A stretch of DNA of 64,000 nt from Vibrio pomeroyi (GTDB lineage Bacteria; Pseudomonadota; Gammaproteobacteria; Enterobacterales; Vibrionaceae): positions 806,001 through 870,000 of the forward strand of contig NZ_AP025506.1 in NCBI RefSeq assembly GCF_024347595.1. Reading direction: 5' to 3'. The notes below the pieces were generated by a model. It saw only the letters and a list, made by a program, of their open reading frames with translations, was not told the DNA's origin and searched no databases. Of this stretch, positions 19,088 to 28,453 are shown in pieces; the first letter of the stretch is position 1, and each line of letters begins with the position of its first letter. A program made the position numbers and the translations under genes.

Positions 19088-19756
19088 TTATTGAACGAAC
19101 TCACTCGTTGCAATGTTGTTTTTCACCCAAATCAGAGCCTGTAAGCGATTCTTCACCTTGATTTTTTTAAACGTGTTGTGAAGGTGTGCTTTGACCGTAT
19201 TCTCACTGACATAGAGGGTATCTGCTATCTGAGTATTAGACGCTCCATCACCGAGTAACTTAATGATCTGCTGCTCGCGTTTTGTCAGTTTGAGGTAATT
19301 AGGGCTGGTTTTGGCGCATTGTCTGTCTCTATAAAAACGGATGTATTTATAGATCAGTTTTCTGCTCATCCACATCTCGCCTTGCAAAATGCAGTTAAAC
19401 CCAGCCACGAGCTTTTCAAGGGTGTCCGACGTATAAAAAATGCCAACAAGGTATTGCCATTTTAGCATTTCTGAATGTGGAAAGTCGTCTGGTGTATTGA
19501 GTAACACTTCATGAACGTTACTTGCGACGTCATCCCTGATCTCCTGGTATCTCTCAATGTACTGTTTACTCATTATCGGAAAATCAATAATAACTAGATC
19601 TAAGCCTTGATTCTGTAGCGACTTAATACTTAACCGTTCTGGTGATATGAGCCTTATGTTCAGGTTAACTTTTTGTTCTATAGACTCTTTAAGTAATATT
19701 GATTGTAAATTGTTCTCCGCAAGTAAAATGGCGTTATGAGCTTCCAGCTTAGCCAT
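19088..19756 (-). CDS. csgD: LuxR-type regulator, CsgD-like curli activator
   Basis: 222 residues. The N-terminal half is a weakly conserved receiver-like region without a clear phospho-acceptor set; the C-terminus (about 155-215) is a LuxR/FixJ helix-turn-helix: LTKREQQIIKLLGDGASNTQIADTLYVSENTVKAHL. CsgD proteins activate curli and matrix genes. Location directly downstream of csgBAC, and size matching CsgD (216 in E. coli), support the name. In E. coli csgD heads csgDEFG, so here it has moved to the other strand. A 172-base gap separates it from csgC, so it may have its own promoter. Confidence 0.75.
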   Translation of the reverse strand: MAKLEAHNAILLAENNLQSILLKESIEQKVNLNIRLISPERLSIKSLQNQGLDLVIIDFPIMSKQYIERYQEIRDDVASNVHEVLLNTPDDFPHSEMLKWQYLVGIFYTSDTLEKLVAGFNCILQGEMWMSRKLIYKYIRFYRDRQCAKTSPNYLKLTKREQQIIKLLGDGASNTQIADTLYVSENTVKAHLHNTFKKIKVKNRLQALIWVKNNIATSEFVQ

Positions 19757-19928
19757 GTGGAACTCCTTGTCTTAACTCATTACTTGAACTTTAGGTGTTT
19801 TAGTTTAAAGCACGTATTGTTATTTTGCTAACTTTTAAGGTTAATTATTCATCAAATTTATGAAATGAATTTAATAGTATTGTCGAAGGTAAAATAATAC
19901 TTAAGTAGAAAGAGGGAATTACCGAGAT

Positions 19929-20249
19929 TTATGGTTTTATTTTATTGATTGTACAGTCTTTATGAATTTTCCAGATCCCCTTGTTTGGAAGAAGTTTTAT
20001 AGTGACTGGAAACTGATTTATATTAAGAATCAACGTCGTAACACCACTTTTTGTATTCTGATTGAAAGTCGAATGGGTGTTCGTACTTAATGTTAATGAA
20101 GATGCCACACTGTTATTTACGGTCAGAATAAGATTTTTATTTTTTATCAGGCACTGTACTGAATTTAAATCATAAGCAAATCCATTTAAATGGTAAGAAA
20201 TAAATAAAACGGCGACCAGCGCCGTTTTAATATGTGCATTAACAAGCAT
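19929..20249 (-). CDS. csgC: Small secreted protein in the csgC position
   Basis: 106 residues with a signal peptide (about 1-25, ending GFA). The mature part is short, rich in Ser, Thr and Asn, with two cysteines (VQCLIKN and KDCTINK) and alternating beta-like pattern. In E. coli the gene after csgA is csgC, an immunoglobulin-like periplasmic inhibitor of premature curlin aggregation. Sequence likeness to E. coli CsgC is not evident by eye, so the name rests on position, size and secretion. It starts one base after csgA stops. Confidence 0.5.
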   Translation of the reverse strand: MLVNAHIKTALVAVLFISYHLNGFAYDLNSVQCLIKNKNLILTVNNSVASSLTLSTNTHSTFNQNTKSGVTTLILNINQFPVTIKLLPNKGIWKIHKDCTINKIKP

Positions 20250-20250
20250 A

Positions 20251-21108
20251 TTAGTTTTGGTTTATTAGACCAACATTGCCGTATGCACCGTTACCTGAAA
20301 CATACGCAGCATCATACGAAGTTTGATGAATTAGGAATTCATTAGCGCTACTGCTCTGTAGGTTAACCATGGCTGTTGATTCTCGTCCAATTTGTTCCGT
20401 GAAAACTCGGTTGCCATCACCTGAAATTTCGATGTCGACCAAATTGTCTCTAGCGGGACCAATGTTGCGAGTATCAACGATACTTTGGACGTAGTTGCTA
20501 TCACCAGTAACATTGATATCAACATCATTATAATCAGCATCTCGGTCGCTGAACTCAGTATATGTTACATTTGAATGACCATTGACTTGCACATCTGCTT
20601 CATTGAAGTCAGCACCGCCAAGAGCTTTAACTACAGAGATATTATCATCGCCCATTTGGGTGACACGCAGATCATTGTTTTGCCCCCAACGTTCAACTTT
20701 TATTTTAGCTTGGTTTCGCAATCCATCTTGTTTAACCCAAGCATCGTTATGTTTGTAACGTAGCTGAACCTCTGCCTCATTTAGATTACCGCTCTGTTGA
20801 ACAACTACGTCTGAATTATAACTGGCATGTGTATCGACAAGCGCGACATGACCATTAGTAACACCTGATGTGTTTTGAATAATGGTTACATTAGCCATAT
20901 CGCCACTCCCCATTTGCCACACCGCTGTATTGTCCATAGCTAAAGGCTGAATTGCATCAACTTTACTCTTGATACCAAGGTCTGCTACTCCCTCAATGAC
21001 TCCCGTTGCTGGCTCAGATGCAGGAAATGGAGCTGGCAAATCATCTGCGTGAGCTACGTTTAAGCCAATAACGGCACCGACTATAATTCCAAGTTTTGTA
21101 AGTTTCAT
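20251..21108 (-). CDS. csgA: Major curlin subunit, divergent
   Basis: 285 residues from the ATG at 21108, which opens a clean signal peptide MKLTKLGIIVGAVIGLNVAHA; an upstream start would add 19 residues ahead of it. The mature chain is acidic and Asn/Asp/Gly-rich with repeating units of about 22-28 residues (VVQQSGNLNEAEVQ, VKQDGLRNQAKIK, VTQMGDDN, VTGDSN, ISGDGN), a loosened form of the curlin Q-x-G-x-x-N repeat. It is about twice the length of E. coli CsgA. Second gene after csgB, as in csgBAC. Expected to be the amyloid fibre subunit exported through CsgG. Confidence 0.75.
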   Translation of the reverse strand: MKLTKLGIIVGAVIGLNVAHADDLPAPFPASEPATGVIEGVADLGIKSKVDAIQPLAMDNTAVWQMGSGDMANVTIIQNTSGVTNGHVALVDTHASYNSDVVVQQSGNLNEAEVQLRYKHNDAWVKQDGLRNQAKIKVERWGQNNDLRVTQMGDDNISVVKALGGADFNEADVQVNGHSNVTYTEFSDRDADYNDVDINVTGDSNYVQSIVDTRNIGPARDNLVDIEISGDGNRVFTEQIGRESTAMVNLQSSSANEFLIHQTSYDAAYVSGNGAYGNVGLINQN

Positions 21109-21191
21109 AAGTTGTATCCTTATACATTTCCATGTCGACGTTGTTGTTGCTTCATAGAGAAGCAACTCGAATCAAGCGTCCATACTGCGCG

Positions 21192-21806
21192 CTAATTTGC
21201 TTGATTGATGTATATTCTCATTGAGCTCGACGCGTTTACGATTGCAAAATCATGCCCATTTTGAGAAATTCCTGAATTGTCCCCTCCAGCACCAGCCATA
21301 AATGCAGTATTGTTATTTCCTTGTTGATCGATACTCAGTTTGCTGCTGCTTCCAGAGAAATTAGCTTGTCCAATAACTGCTAAATTGTTATTTCCGTCTT
21401 GGGAAATTAGCGCTTCAGAATTGACTCCGATCTGACCAATCGCTGCATAGTTATTTGAACCATTTTGATCAACCAAGGCAGTATTGTTTCGCCCAGTTTG
21501 ACCTATAAATGCGGAATTAGAACTTCCGCTTTGCGTTATCTTTGCTCTGTTGTTCGCGGTAATATCAGGACTGCGTTGTTTAATTATTGCTGTTGAATCA
21601 GAAGCATTAGATATATTAATTTCTGAATAATTATCTAAATCCCCAGAAGGAAAGTTTTCCAAGTCGTTATAATCATTAATGATATCCTGACTAACATTAT
21701 GTAAAAAATCGCCCTCTATATCTGATGCGATAGCATTATTAAAACCTCCTGATAAAAAATATAAACAAGTTAAGCTGATAAGTGATGCTTGCCCAATTAC
21801 CATCAT
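21192..21806 (-). CDS. csgB: Curlin nucleator subunit
   Basis: 204 residues with signal peptide ending near NAIAS. From about residue 75 it carries textbook curlin repeats: AKITQSGSSNSAFIGQTGRN, TALVDQNGSNNYAAIGQIGVN, EALISQDGNNNLAVIGQ. CsgB nucleates CsgA polymerisation on the cell surface. First gene of the reverse-strand operon, 83 bases before csgA and divergent from csgE. A long acidic N-terminal segment (about 28-70) before the repeats is unusual. By repeat quality alone this could equally be the main fibre subunit. Confidence 0.8.
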   Translation of the reverse strand: MMVIGQASLISLTCLYFLSGGFNNAIASDIEGDFLHNVSQDIINDYNDLENFPSGDLDNYSEINISNASDSTAIIKQRSPDITANNRAKITQSGSSNSAFIGQTGRNNTALVDQNGSNNYAAIGQIGVNSEALISQDGNNNLAVIGQANFSGSSSKLSIDQQGNNNTAFMAGAGGDNSGISQNGHDFAIVNASSSMRIYINQAN

Positions 21807-22117
21807 CTTCGCCTTAAAGTGTTCGTGATTATGATCCCTACTAAAATAAATTTCGTAGGGAAGTGAGTGAACCTGTTTCTTATCGAAATCCTAGGCTTTG
21901 AATTTACGAACAGCTATAAACTTAAAGTTGAAAATATTTTGGTTTACATATGAAATTTAATTAGTATTCAGCTGCCGTCTGCCAACCTTAGTTAATCAAT
22001 TCCCTTCAGCAATTAATCCCAAAGTTTATATATGCCACTGTAAGCATGAATTACGCTTTATTCAGATTCGATGAATCACATTCTCATTTTGTAAATGGAC
22101 TTTGAATGGGAGCACTC
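21807..22117. other. Divergent control region between csgB and csgE
   Basis: About 310 AT-rich bases between two divergent curli operons and without a gene. It must hold both promoters and the CsgD sites, but no clear -35/-10 pair or operator was recognised by eye. Confidence 0.6.
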
Positions 22118-22594
22118 ATGAAAATCAAGCTGCTTACAATAACTCTGCTTTCTTTTGCTATTCACGCAGAAGAAAAGAGTCATGGTCTTGAAAATGCTGC
22201 TCCTTTAGAAAACGGACAAAAATTTGAGGATTCGACAAACAAACTTAAGGAAAAATTCAACGACTTTAGTGAAGTTGATGGAATCATAGTGGACAGAACC
22301 ATCACGCGGCTCGGAGAGGATTTCTATTTTTTCTTCTCGCAATCGCTCAATGATAGTTATCCCGACCTTAAGGAAAATTTGACGGTAAAAGAAAGGCCAA
22401 CGGCGTTATCTGGAAGCATCATAGAGGTTCAACACTCTAGGAAACCGATCTTTCGTACGGCGTTGTCCCCTGGTCGTAGACAAGCAAAAGAACGTGCTGC
22501 CGATGCAACAAGAGTGGTTGGGAATTACATCATCCGATGGCAAGCAGAGCGGATCTTTCAGGACACTTACGACCTAGACCATGATGAATTCTAA
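22118..22594 (+). CDS. csgE: Curli assembly/transport factor CsgE
   Basis: 158 residues from ATG 22118, the start that gives a proper signal peptide (MKIKLLTITLLSFAIHA). The core EVDGIIVDRTITRLGEDFYFFFSQ and LTVKERPTALSGSIIEV match CsgE, and the ending DLDHDEF mirrors the E. coli LAHDEF end. CsgE caps the CsgG pore in the periplasm and directs CsgA to it. An extra 30-residue charged stretch follows the signal peptide. First gene of csgEFG; csgF begins 10 bases later. Confidence 0.88.
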   Translation: MKIKLLTITLLSFAIHAEEKSHGLENAAPLENGQKFEDSTNKLKEKFNDFSEVDGIIVDRTITRLGEDFYFFFSQSLNDSYPDLKENLTVKERPTALSGSIIEVQHSRKPIFRTALSPGRRQAKERAADATRVVGNYIIRWQAERIFQDTYDLDHDEF

Positions 22595-22604
22595 GGAGCC
22601 AAGG

Positions 22605-23015
22605 ATGTCGATATTTTTCAGAAAGACTGCGCTCATTGCGCTGCTCGTTTCGCCTTTAGTTTATGCAAGCGAGTTAGTTTATACGCCCGTAAACCCAAGT
22701 TTTGGCGGAAACGCTTTAAACAGTTCTCACCTTTTTAATCACGCCAATGCCATCAATGATTTCGAAGACCCTAGTGCTCGGGACATTTTTGATGAACAAG
22801 AATCTGCGTTAGATCGATTAGCATCGAGTTTAGAGTCTCGTTTGATTAGCCAATTGCTTGCGGATGTCGGTAATGGCAACACAGGACAACTAGAAACCGA
22901 TGACTTTTTCCTGAACATTGTGGATGACTCAGGGACGTTATTGGTTCAAATCGTTGATAAAGCGACAGGAGAATCAACCGAAATCAGCGTATCGGGACTC
23001 AACCCAGACCTCTAA
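22605..23015 (+). CDS. csgF: Curli assembly factor CsgF
   Basis: 136 residues starting at ATG 22605, six bases after an AAGGAG ribosome site that overlaps the csgE stop. Signal peptide ends in VYA; the mature N-terminus has YTPVNPSFGGNALNSSHLF, the hallmark by which CsgF plugs into the CsgG channel. CsgF holds the nucleator CsgB at the cell surface. Middle gene of csgEFG. Confidence 0.93.
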   Translation: MSIFFRKTALIALLVSPLVYASELVYTPVNPSFGGNALNSSHLFNHANAINDFEDPSARDIFDEQESALDRLASSLESRLISQLLADVGNGNTGQLETDDFFLNIVDDSGTLLVQIVDKATGESTEISVSGLNPDL

Positions 23016-23032
23016 TTCACAAGGATTGTGCT

Positions 23033-23869
23033 ATGAAATCGATCATCATCGTCTTCCTGGCCTTTGTGTTGGGAGGATGCACTTACTCTATGCAAATTCC
23101 GGAGACTTCTGAAACGCCCAAGCTGATGCCCAGAGGGTCAACCTATACAGACCTGATCTCACTGCCTCAGCCTCGCGGTAAAATTCTAGTGTCAGTGTAT
23201 GACTTTAGAGATCAGACAGGACAATATAAACCTCAACCCAACAGTAACTTCTCAACAGCTGTACCACAGGGCGGAACGTCTTTACTGACCACGGCATTGA
23301 TAGATTCCCAGTGGTTTGTTCCTCTGGAGCGTGAAGGGCTCCAGAACTTGTTGACGGAACGTAAGATCATTCGTGCCGCTCAGAAGAAGGATAAAGTCGT
23401 CAATAACCATGGGGCGGATTTGTCATCCTTGAGTTCCGCAAACATTGTCATCGAAGGTGGGATTGTGGCTTACGATTCCAATATCGTAACGGGCGGGGCT
23501 GGTGCGAAGTACTTGGGTATAGGTGGTTCAGGGCAATATCGAACTGATCAAGTGACCGTGAACTTAAGAGCTGTGGATGTAAGAACGGGGCAAGTTTTAT
23601 TGAGTGTCACCACATCCAAAACCATTTCTTCACATGAGATTGGCTTCGGTGCTTTTCGATTTGTCGATTACAAAGAACTACTCGAAGTTGAAATGGGTTA
23701 TAGCCACAATGAGCCGGTTAATATCGCGGTAATGTCGGCCATTGATGCGGCGGTGATCCATCTAATCGTCAAAGGAATGAAGCGTGGAATGTGGTCGCCA
23801 GGTGACCCGAACGCAATCAGACATCCAATTATCGCACGCTACTTAGCGGCAGACACAGACATCCTCTAG
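23033..23869 (+). CDS. csgG: Curli secretion channel CsgG
   Basis: 278 residues, family length. Lipobox LGGC (Cys16). The mature protein has LPQPRGKILVSVYDFRDQTGQYKP, AVPQGGTSLLTTALIDS, WFVPLEREGLQNLLTERKIIRA and IVIEGGIVAYDSN, all typical of CsgG. It forms the nonameric outer-membrane pore for curlin export. Last gene of csgEFG, ended by a terminator. Confidence 0.96.
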   Translation: MKSIIIVFLAFVLGGCTYSMQIPETSETPKLMPRGSTYTDLISLPQPRGKILVSVYDFRDQTGQYKPQPNSNFSTAVPQGGTSLLTTALIDSQWFVPLEREGLQNLLTERKIIRAAQKKDKVVNNHGADLSSLSSANIVIEGGIVAYDSNIVTGGAGAKYLGIGGSGQYRTDQVTVNLRAVDVRTGQVLLSVTTSKTISSHEIGFGAFRFVDYKELLEVEMGYSHNEPVNIAVMSAIDAAVIHLIVKGMKRGMWSPGDPNAIRHPIIARYLAADTDIL

Positions 23870-23891
23870 AAAACCGAGTAAGCAGCAAAAT

Positions 23892-23934
23892 AGGGCTATG
23901 CGGAAAACGGATTTTTCCCTTAGCCCTGTTTTTT
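23892..23934 (+). terminator. Terminator after csgG
   Basis: Stem AGGGCTA / TAGCCCT enclosing a 22-base loop and followed by GTTTTTTC; 23 bases past the csgG stop. Confidence 0.7.
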
Positions 23935-23944
23935 CGTTAACTGA

Positions 23945-24367
23945 TCAGCTCACATCACAAGTGATGTTTTTGATTGGTGTCTCTGAGGTAACAAAACAAA
24001 CATAAGCTTCAACAGGGTTATTTGGACCAATTCGAATGTAACCTGCCTGTACTTCATCTTCGTTAAAAGTCACCGAGTGAGAATTATCCGTCTGACCATC
24101 GTAGAAGCTTGCTTCAAAATTACCATTCATTTGGCTTGCGATACGGTTGCGTGTCGTTGATGTCGTGAACGTAATATTCGCGCATCGCATTGGTGGCTTT
24201 TCAGTAATCAGAAACTGTCCGCTTTCTTTATCTAACACACCGCCTTTGGTGTCTGGCTGAATGTCTATCGGCTGGAATTGTTCGATCGTACAAGTTTCTT
24301 TGGCAGACGCTACTGTGGGCATCAGGATCGCTAGAGCTAAAGGGAAAGCAAAAAGTACTGGTTTCAT
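23945..24367 (-). CDS. Secreted four-cysteine protein of unknown function
   Basis: 140 residues from ATG 24367, which starts a standard signal peptide (MKPVLFAFPLALAILMPTVASA). The mature part of about 118 residues holds four cysteines (ETCTIEQF, MRCANITF, AYVCFVT, NITCDVS), suited to two disulfides, and looks all-beta. No family was recognised. It is convergent with csgG and separated from it by a terminator, so membership of the curli system is only a guess by position. Confidence 0.7.
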   Translation of the reverse strand: MKPVLFAFPLALAILMPTVASAKETCTIEQFQPIDIQPDTKGGVLDKESGQFLITEKPPMRCANITFTTSTTRNRIASQMNGNFEASFYDGQTDNSHSVTFNEDEVQAGYIRIGPNNPVEAYVCFVTSETPIKNITCDVS

Positions 24368-24486
24368 GAGAACAACACCGTATGTAAAAAGAGCGAAAGA
24401 TAATAGCACCTGTATGGTGTCATTAAATGTAAGAATTCTGTTATTAAGGACATGCTTTTATAATGAAAAGGTCATGTCCTAACTAA

Positions 24487-25374
24487 CTAGCTGTCTTCGT
24501 CAACCTCGAACTGACACCGAGCTTGTTGGCTTTGTGATTGTTGAGTCACACTGAACCCCTTATCTTCTAACAACTGTAAAAGGTTACCATCTCCAATCAG
24601 GTGTAAAGTACCGACGACCAGCACGTAGTGTCCATTTGAGTCGAGTTTCCAATCTTTGGCAGATAGCTTGTTTGCCCAATCAACGTTGCGATCCGTTAGA
24701 AATGCTTTCTCAAGCTCGGTTGGCATTTCAGACAACTTCGCAAAATCCTCAAGTTTGGATTCATCGCCCGCTTTCCAGCTTTCAATGAGGCAATGTACGA
24801 CACGGTCCGTTTGGTCAAATTCTTCAATGCTTGTCACTAGCCACTCTTTACCAGAATCTTTTTGCCCTGCAATGAGGTCTATTTGAAATTGTAGTGGCTC
24901 TAAGCTGATCACTGGAACGTCTTGTATTGTCGCTTTATAGGCGAGTGTTGCGTCTACACCGCCCGCTGAACCGTAGCCAAGGTTCTTTAACTGCTGCATT
25001 TGTATCGACAGAGATGTCGCCCAAGGCGGGGAGCTTAGTAGTTGTTGTGTCGACATACCCAAAGATTTGGAAATGCTTGTTAATAACTGTTGTTGATCTT
25101 CGCTTAATACATCGGCTGTAGTGACCGTGGTGGTAGGGTACACCACGCCTTCTGTCTTCCTGACATCTGTCTCGATAATTAATCCGTCGCTCTCTTTTAA
25201 CGTGTCAGTGATTTGTGTGGGAAGCGGGTACATGCTCTCGTCTCCAACATGCACAGAACCTAAGATGGTGAGGGTCAGATCATCCTTTTTTGCCTGCCAA
25301 TAAAGAGGTTCGGCGACAGCTTGCTTTGCTGAAAAGGCAAGTGTGAGTAGCGTAAGGTACAAGAATGTGCGCAA
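24487..25374 (-). CDS. TraB/GumN-family (Tiki-like) protein
   Basis: 295 residues with signal peptide (cut near AVA). The N-terminal motif ILGSVHVGDESMYPLP and the C-terminal VVGTLHLIGDGNLLQLLEDKGF are the paired G-x-x-H motifs of the TraB/GumN/YbaP family, related to the Tiki metalloproteases. E. coli YbaP is a similar periplasmic member of unknown role. A peptidase activity is possible but unproven. Single gene. Confidence 0.85.
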   Translation of the reverse strand: MRTFLYLTLLTLAFSAKQAVAEPLYWQAKKDDLTLTILGSVHVGDESMYPLPTQITDTLKESDGLIIETDVRKTEGVVYPTTTVTTADVLSEDQQQLLTSISKSLGMSTQQLLSSPPWATSLSIQMQQLKNLGYGSAGGVDATLAYKATIQDVPVISLEPLQFQIDLIAGQKDSGKEWLVTSIEEFDQTDRVVHCLIESWKAGDESKLEDFAKLSEMPTELEKAFLTDRNVDWANKLSAKDWKLDSNGHYVLVVGTLHLIGDGNLLQLLEDKGFSVTQQSQSQQARCQFEVDEDS

Positions 25375-25781
25375 AGAAAGCTCCTTTAGAAAGACATAGG
25401 CTCGTTAAAAAAGATTTTGACGGAGTTTTTTAACGGTTTTTTTTGAGAACGATGTCACGTTGTTTGTACGAAAAGTATAACAACACGAGCAAACTCTAAA
25501 ACTTTTCTCTCCAAGAACGACACGATTTTATGAAATCCTATGAAAAGATTGTGATTTAATTCTCAGTTATTACGTCAAAATAAAAGTGACGGAAGTGTCG
25601 TTAAGTATAACCTTATGATTTTATTAAAATTAAATTTATCAGTATTTTTGAGATTTGAAGCCGATCACTGAATTGGCCTGATTTAATTCACGCCAAAAAA
25701 TAAGGCCATATAGTTTATCTAACTTTCAGAAGCGCTCCACTTTGCTTCTTACTCAATTTTTTAAATTTATGGGTGAATACG
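25375..25781 (+). promoter_or_regulatory. Upstream region of chitobiase
   Basis: About 400 AT-rich bases with no gene. A TGTGA-N6-TCTCA element at 25550-25565 differs by one base from the CRP core, plausible for a catabolite-controlled sugar gene but unproven. Both this gene and the TraB gene must be promoted from here. Confidence 0.4.
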
Positions 25782-28433
25782 ATGTTGAAGAGAAACTTAC
25801 TATCTGTAGCGGTATTAGCTGGCCTGACGGGTTGTGCAGTAACACAAGCACCAGAACAGCAGGTTGTTAATGCACTGGCTGATAACCTTGATGTGCAATA
25901 TGAAATTCTAACCAATCACGGTGCGAATGAAGGTATGGCTTGTCAGGATCTCGGCGCTGAATGGGCATCATGTAACAAAGTGAACATGACCCTGACCAAT
26001 GACGGTGAAGCAATTGATTCGAAAGATTGGACCATTTACTTCCACAGTATTCGCCTTATTTTAGATGTTGATAACGAACAGTTTAAAATCACTCGTGTAA
26101 CGGGTGACTTACACAAACTAGAACCTACAGATAAGTTCGATGGCTTTGCGGCGGGTGAAGAAGTAATTCTTCCACTGACGAGTGAATACTGGCAACTGTT
26201 TGAAACCGACTTCATGCCGGGTGCATTTGTTACTGCGCCAAATGCAGAACCAAAGATGATCGCTTCATTGAATACAGAAGATGTCGCGTCGTTCGTAACG
26301 GGTCTAAAGGGTAATAACCTTAAACGTACACCTGATGACAATAACGTAATGGCTACAGCGGTGACGCGTTTCGAAAAGAATGCTGATCTGGCAACTCAAG
26401 ATGTATCAACAACGCTACTACCAACGCCAATGTCGGTAGAAGCGGGTGAAGGATCTGTGAGCATTGCTGGTGGTATTGCCCTACCAAAAGACGCATTCGA
26501 TGCTGATCAGTTCGCTGCAATTGAAGAACGTGCAGATGTGGTAAACGTAGATGTGAGTGGTGACCTTCCAGTAAGTGTTACCGTTGTTCCTACTCAGTTT
26601 ACGGGTGATTTAGCGAAATCTGGCGCTTATGAACTAAGCATCTCGGAAGAGGGGATTGCGATTAAAGCGTTTGATAAAACAGGTGCTTTCTATGCAGTTC
26701 AGTCTATTTTTGGCCTAATAGACAGTCAGAACGCTGAATCATTACCACAACTGTCGATCAAAGATGCACCGCGCTTTGATTACCGTGGTGTGATGGTGGA
26801 TGTTGCTCGAAACTTCCACTCAAAAGATGCCATCCTAGCGACGCTAGACCAAATGGCAGCATACAAGATGAATAAACTGCACCTTCACTTAACAGATGAT
26901 GAAGGCTGGCGTTTAGAAATCCCAGGTTTACCAGAGCTAACAGATGTAGGGTCTAACCGTTGTTTTGATTTGGAAGAGCAAAGCTGTTTACTGCCTCAGC
27001 TAGGTTCAGGTCCAACAACAGACAACTTTGGCTCTGGTTTCTTTAGTAAAGCGGATTACGTCGAGATCTTAAGCTACGCAAAAGCGCGCAGTATCGAAGT
27101 AATTCCAGAAATTGATATGCCAGCACACGCTCGTTCTGCTGTGGTATCAATGGAAGCGCGTTACACTCGCCTAATGGCGGAAGGTAAGGAAGCGGAAGCA
27201 AATGAATACCGCTTGATGGATCCACAAGATACATCGAACGTAACCACGGTTCAGTTCTACGATAAGCAAAGCTTCATCAACCCATGTATGGAATCTTCGA
27301 CTCACTTTGTCGATAAAGTGATCTCTGAAGTGGCGGCAATGCACCAAGAAGCGGGCGTTCCACTAACGACTTGGCACTTCGGCGGCGATGAAGCGAAAAA
27401 CATCAAGTTAGGCGCAGGCTTACAAGATATTAATGCAGAAGATAAAGTGGCTTGGAAAGGCAACATCGATTTGTCTAAGCAAGATAAGCCATTCCAACAG
27501 TCTCCACAGTGTCAGTCTTTGATCGCTGATGGTACTGTGAGCGACTTTGGTCACTTGCCAAGTCACTTTGCAGAGCAGGTATCTAAGATTGTTGCTGACA
27601 AAGGCATTCCTCACTTCCAAGCATGGCAAGATGGCCTGAAATACAGCGAAGGCGAGAAAGCATTTGCAACCGAAAGCACTCGCGTGAACTTCTGGGATGT
27701 TCTTTACTGGGGCGGCACTTCATCAGTATACGATTGGTCTGCGAAAGGGTATGACGTGATTGTTTCCAACCCAGACTACGTATACATGGATATGCCATAC
27801 GAAGTTGATGCAGCAGAGCGCGGTTACTACTGGGCAACGCGTGCAACCGATACTCGCAAGATGTTTGGCTTCGCACCAGAAAACATGCCACAAAACGCAG
27901 AAACATCATTAGACCGTGACGGTAATGGCTTCTCTGGTAAAGGTGAAATTGAAGCGAAACCTTTCTATGGTTTGTCTGCACAACTTTGGTCTGAAACAGT
28001 TCGTACGGACGAGCAATATGAATACATGGTGTTCCCTCGCGTACTTGCAGCAGCAGAGCGCGCATGGCACAGAGCTGAGTGGGAAAACGATTACAAAGTG
28101 GGCGTTGAGTACTCTCAAGAAACTAACCTAGTGAACAAGCAGGCTCTAAACAGCGACTTTAATCGCTTCGCGAATATTGTTGGTCAACGTGAACTGGCTA
28201 AGCTTGAAAAAGCGGGTATTGATTACCGTCTACCAGTTCCAGGCGCTCAAGTTGTTGATGGTAAGCTGGCGATGAACGTTCAATTCCCAGGCGTAGAGCT
28301 GCAATACTCTGCTGATGGTGAAAACTGGCTAACGTATGATGAGCAGCAACGTCCATCGGTTTCTGGTGAAACGTACATCCGTTCTATCTCTGAAAGTGGC
28401 GAGAAAGTAAGTCGAGTAACGTCAGTTAAATAA
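25782..28433 (+). CDS. chb: Chitobiase, GH20 beta-N-acetylhexosaminidase lipoprotein
   Basis: 883 residues from ATG 25782, seven bases after GGTGA; a GTG at 25773 would add three residues. Lipobox LTGC (Cys18). Domain order is an N-terminal carbohydrate-binding CHB-HEX domain (about 35-190), a GH20b domain, the catalytic barrel opening with RFDYRGVMVDVARNFHS, and a C-terminal immunoglobulin-like domain. The catalytic pair is Asp536-Glu537 in WHFGGDEAKN, and HLHLTDDEGWRLEIPGLPELT is conserved. Cuts chitobiose and short chitin oligomers to GlcNAc. Length matches known Vibrio chitobiases. Single gene with its own terminator. Confidence 0.93.
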   Translation: MLKRNLLSVAVLAGLTGCAVTQAPEQQVVNALADNLDVQYEILTNHGANEGMACQDLGAEWASCNKVNMTLTNDGEAIDSKDWTIYFHSIRLILDVDNEQFKITRVTGDLHKLEPTDKFDGFAAGEEVILPLTSEYWQLFETDFMPGAFVTAPNAEPKMIASLNTEDVASFVTGLKGNNLKRTPDDNNVMATAVTRFEKNADLATQDVSTTLLPTPMSVEAGEGSVSIAGGIALPKDAFDADQFAAIEERADVVNVDVSGDLPVSVTVVPTQFTGDLAKSGAYELSISEEGIAIKAFDKTGAFYAVQSIFGLIDSQNAESLPQLSIKDAPRFDYRGVMVDVARNFHSKDAILATLDQMAAYKMNKLHLHLTDDEGWRLEIPGLPELTDVGSNRCFDLEEQSCLLPQLGSGPTTDNFGSGFFSKADYVEILSYAKARSIEVIPEIDMPAHARSAVVSMEARYTRLMAEGKEAEANEYRLMDPQDTSNVTTVQFYDKQSFINPCMESSTHFVDKVISEVAAMHQEAGVPLTTWHFGGDEAKNIKLGAGLQDINAEDKVAWKGNIDLSKQDKPFQQSPQCQSLIADGTVSDFGHLPSHFAEQVSKIVADKGIPHFQAWQDGLKYSEGEKAFATESTRVNFWDVLYWGGTSSVYDWSAKGYDVIVSNPDYVYMDMPYEVDAAERGYYWATRATDTRKMFGFAPENMPQNAETSLDRDGNGFSGKGEIEAKPFYGLSAQLWSETVRTDEQYEYMVFPRVLAAAERAWHRAEWENDYKVGVEYSQETNLVNKQALNSDFNRFANIVGQRELAKLEKAGIDYRLPVPGAQVVDGKLAMNVQFPGVELQYSADGENWLTYDEQQRPSVSGETYIRSISESGEKVSRVTSVK

Positions 28434-28453
28434 TCGATAAGCAACATTAATAG

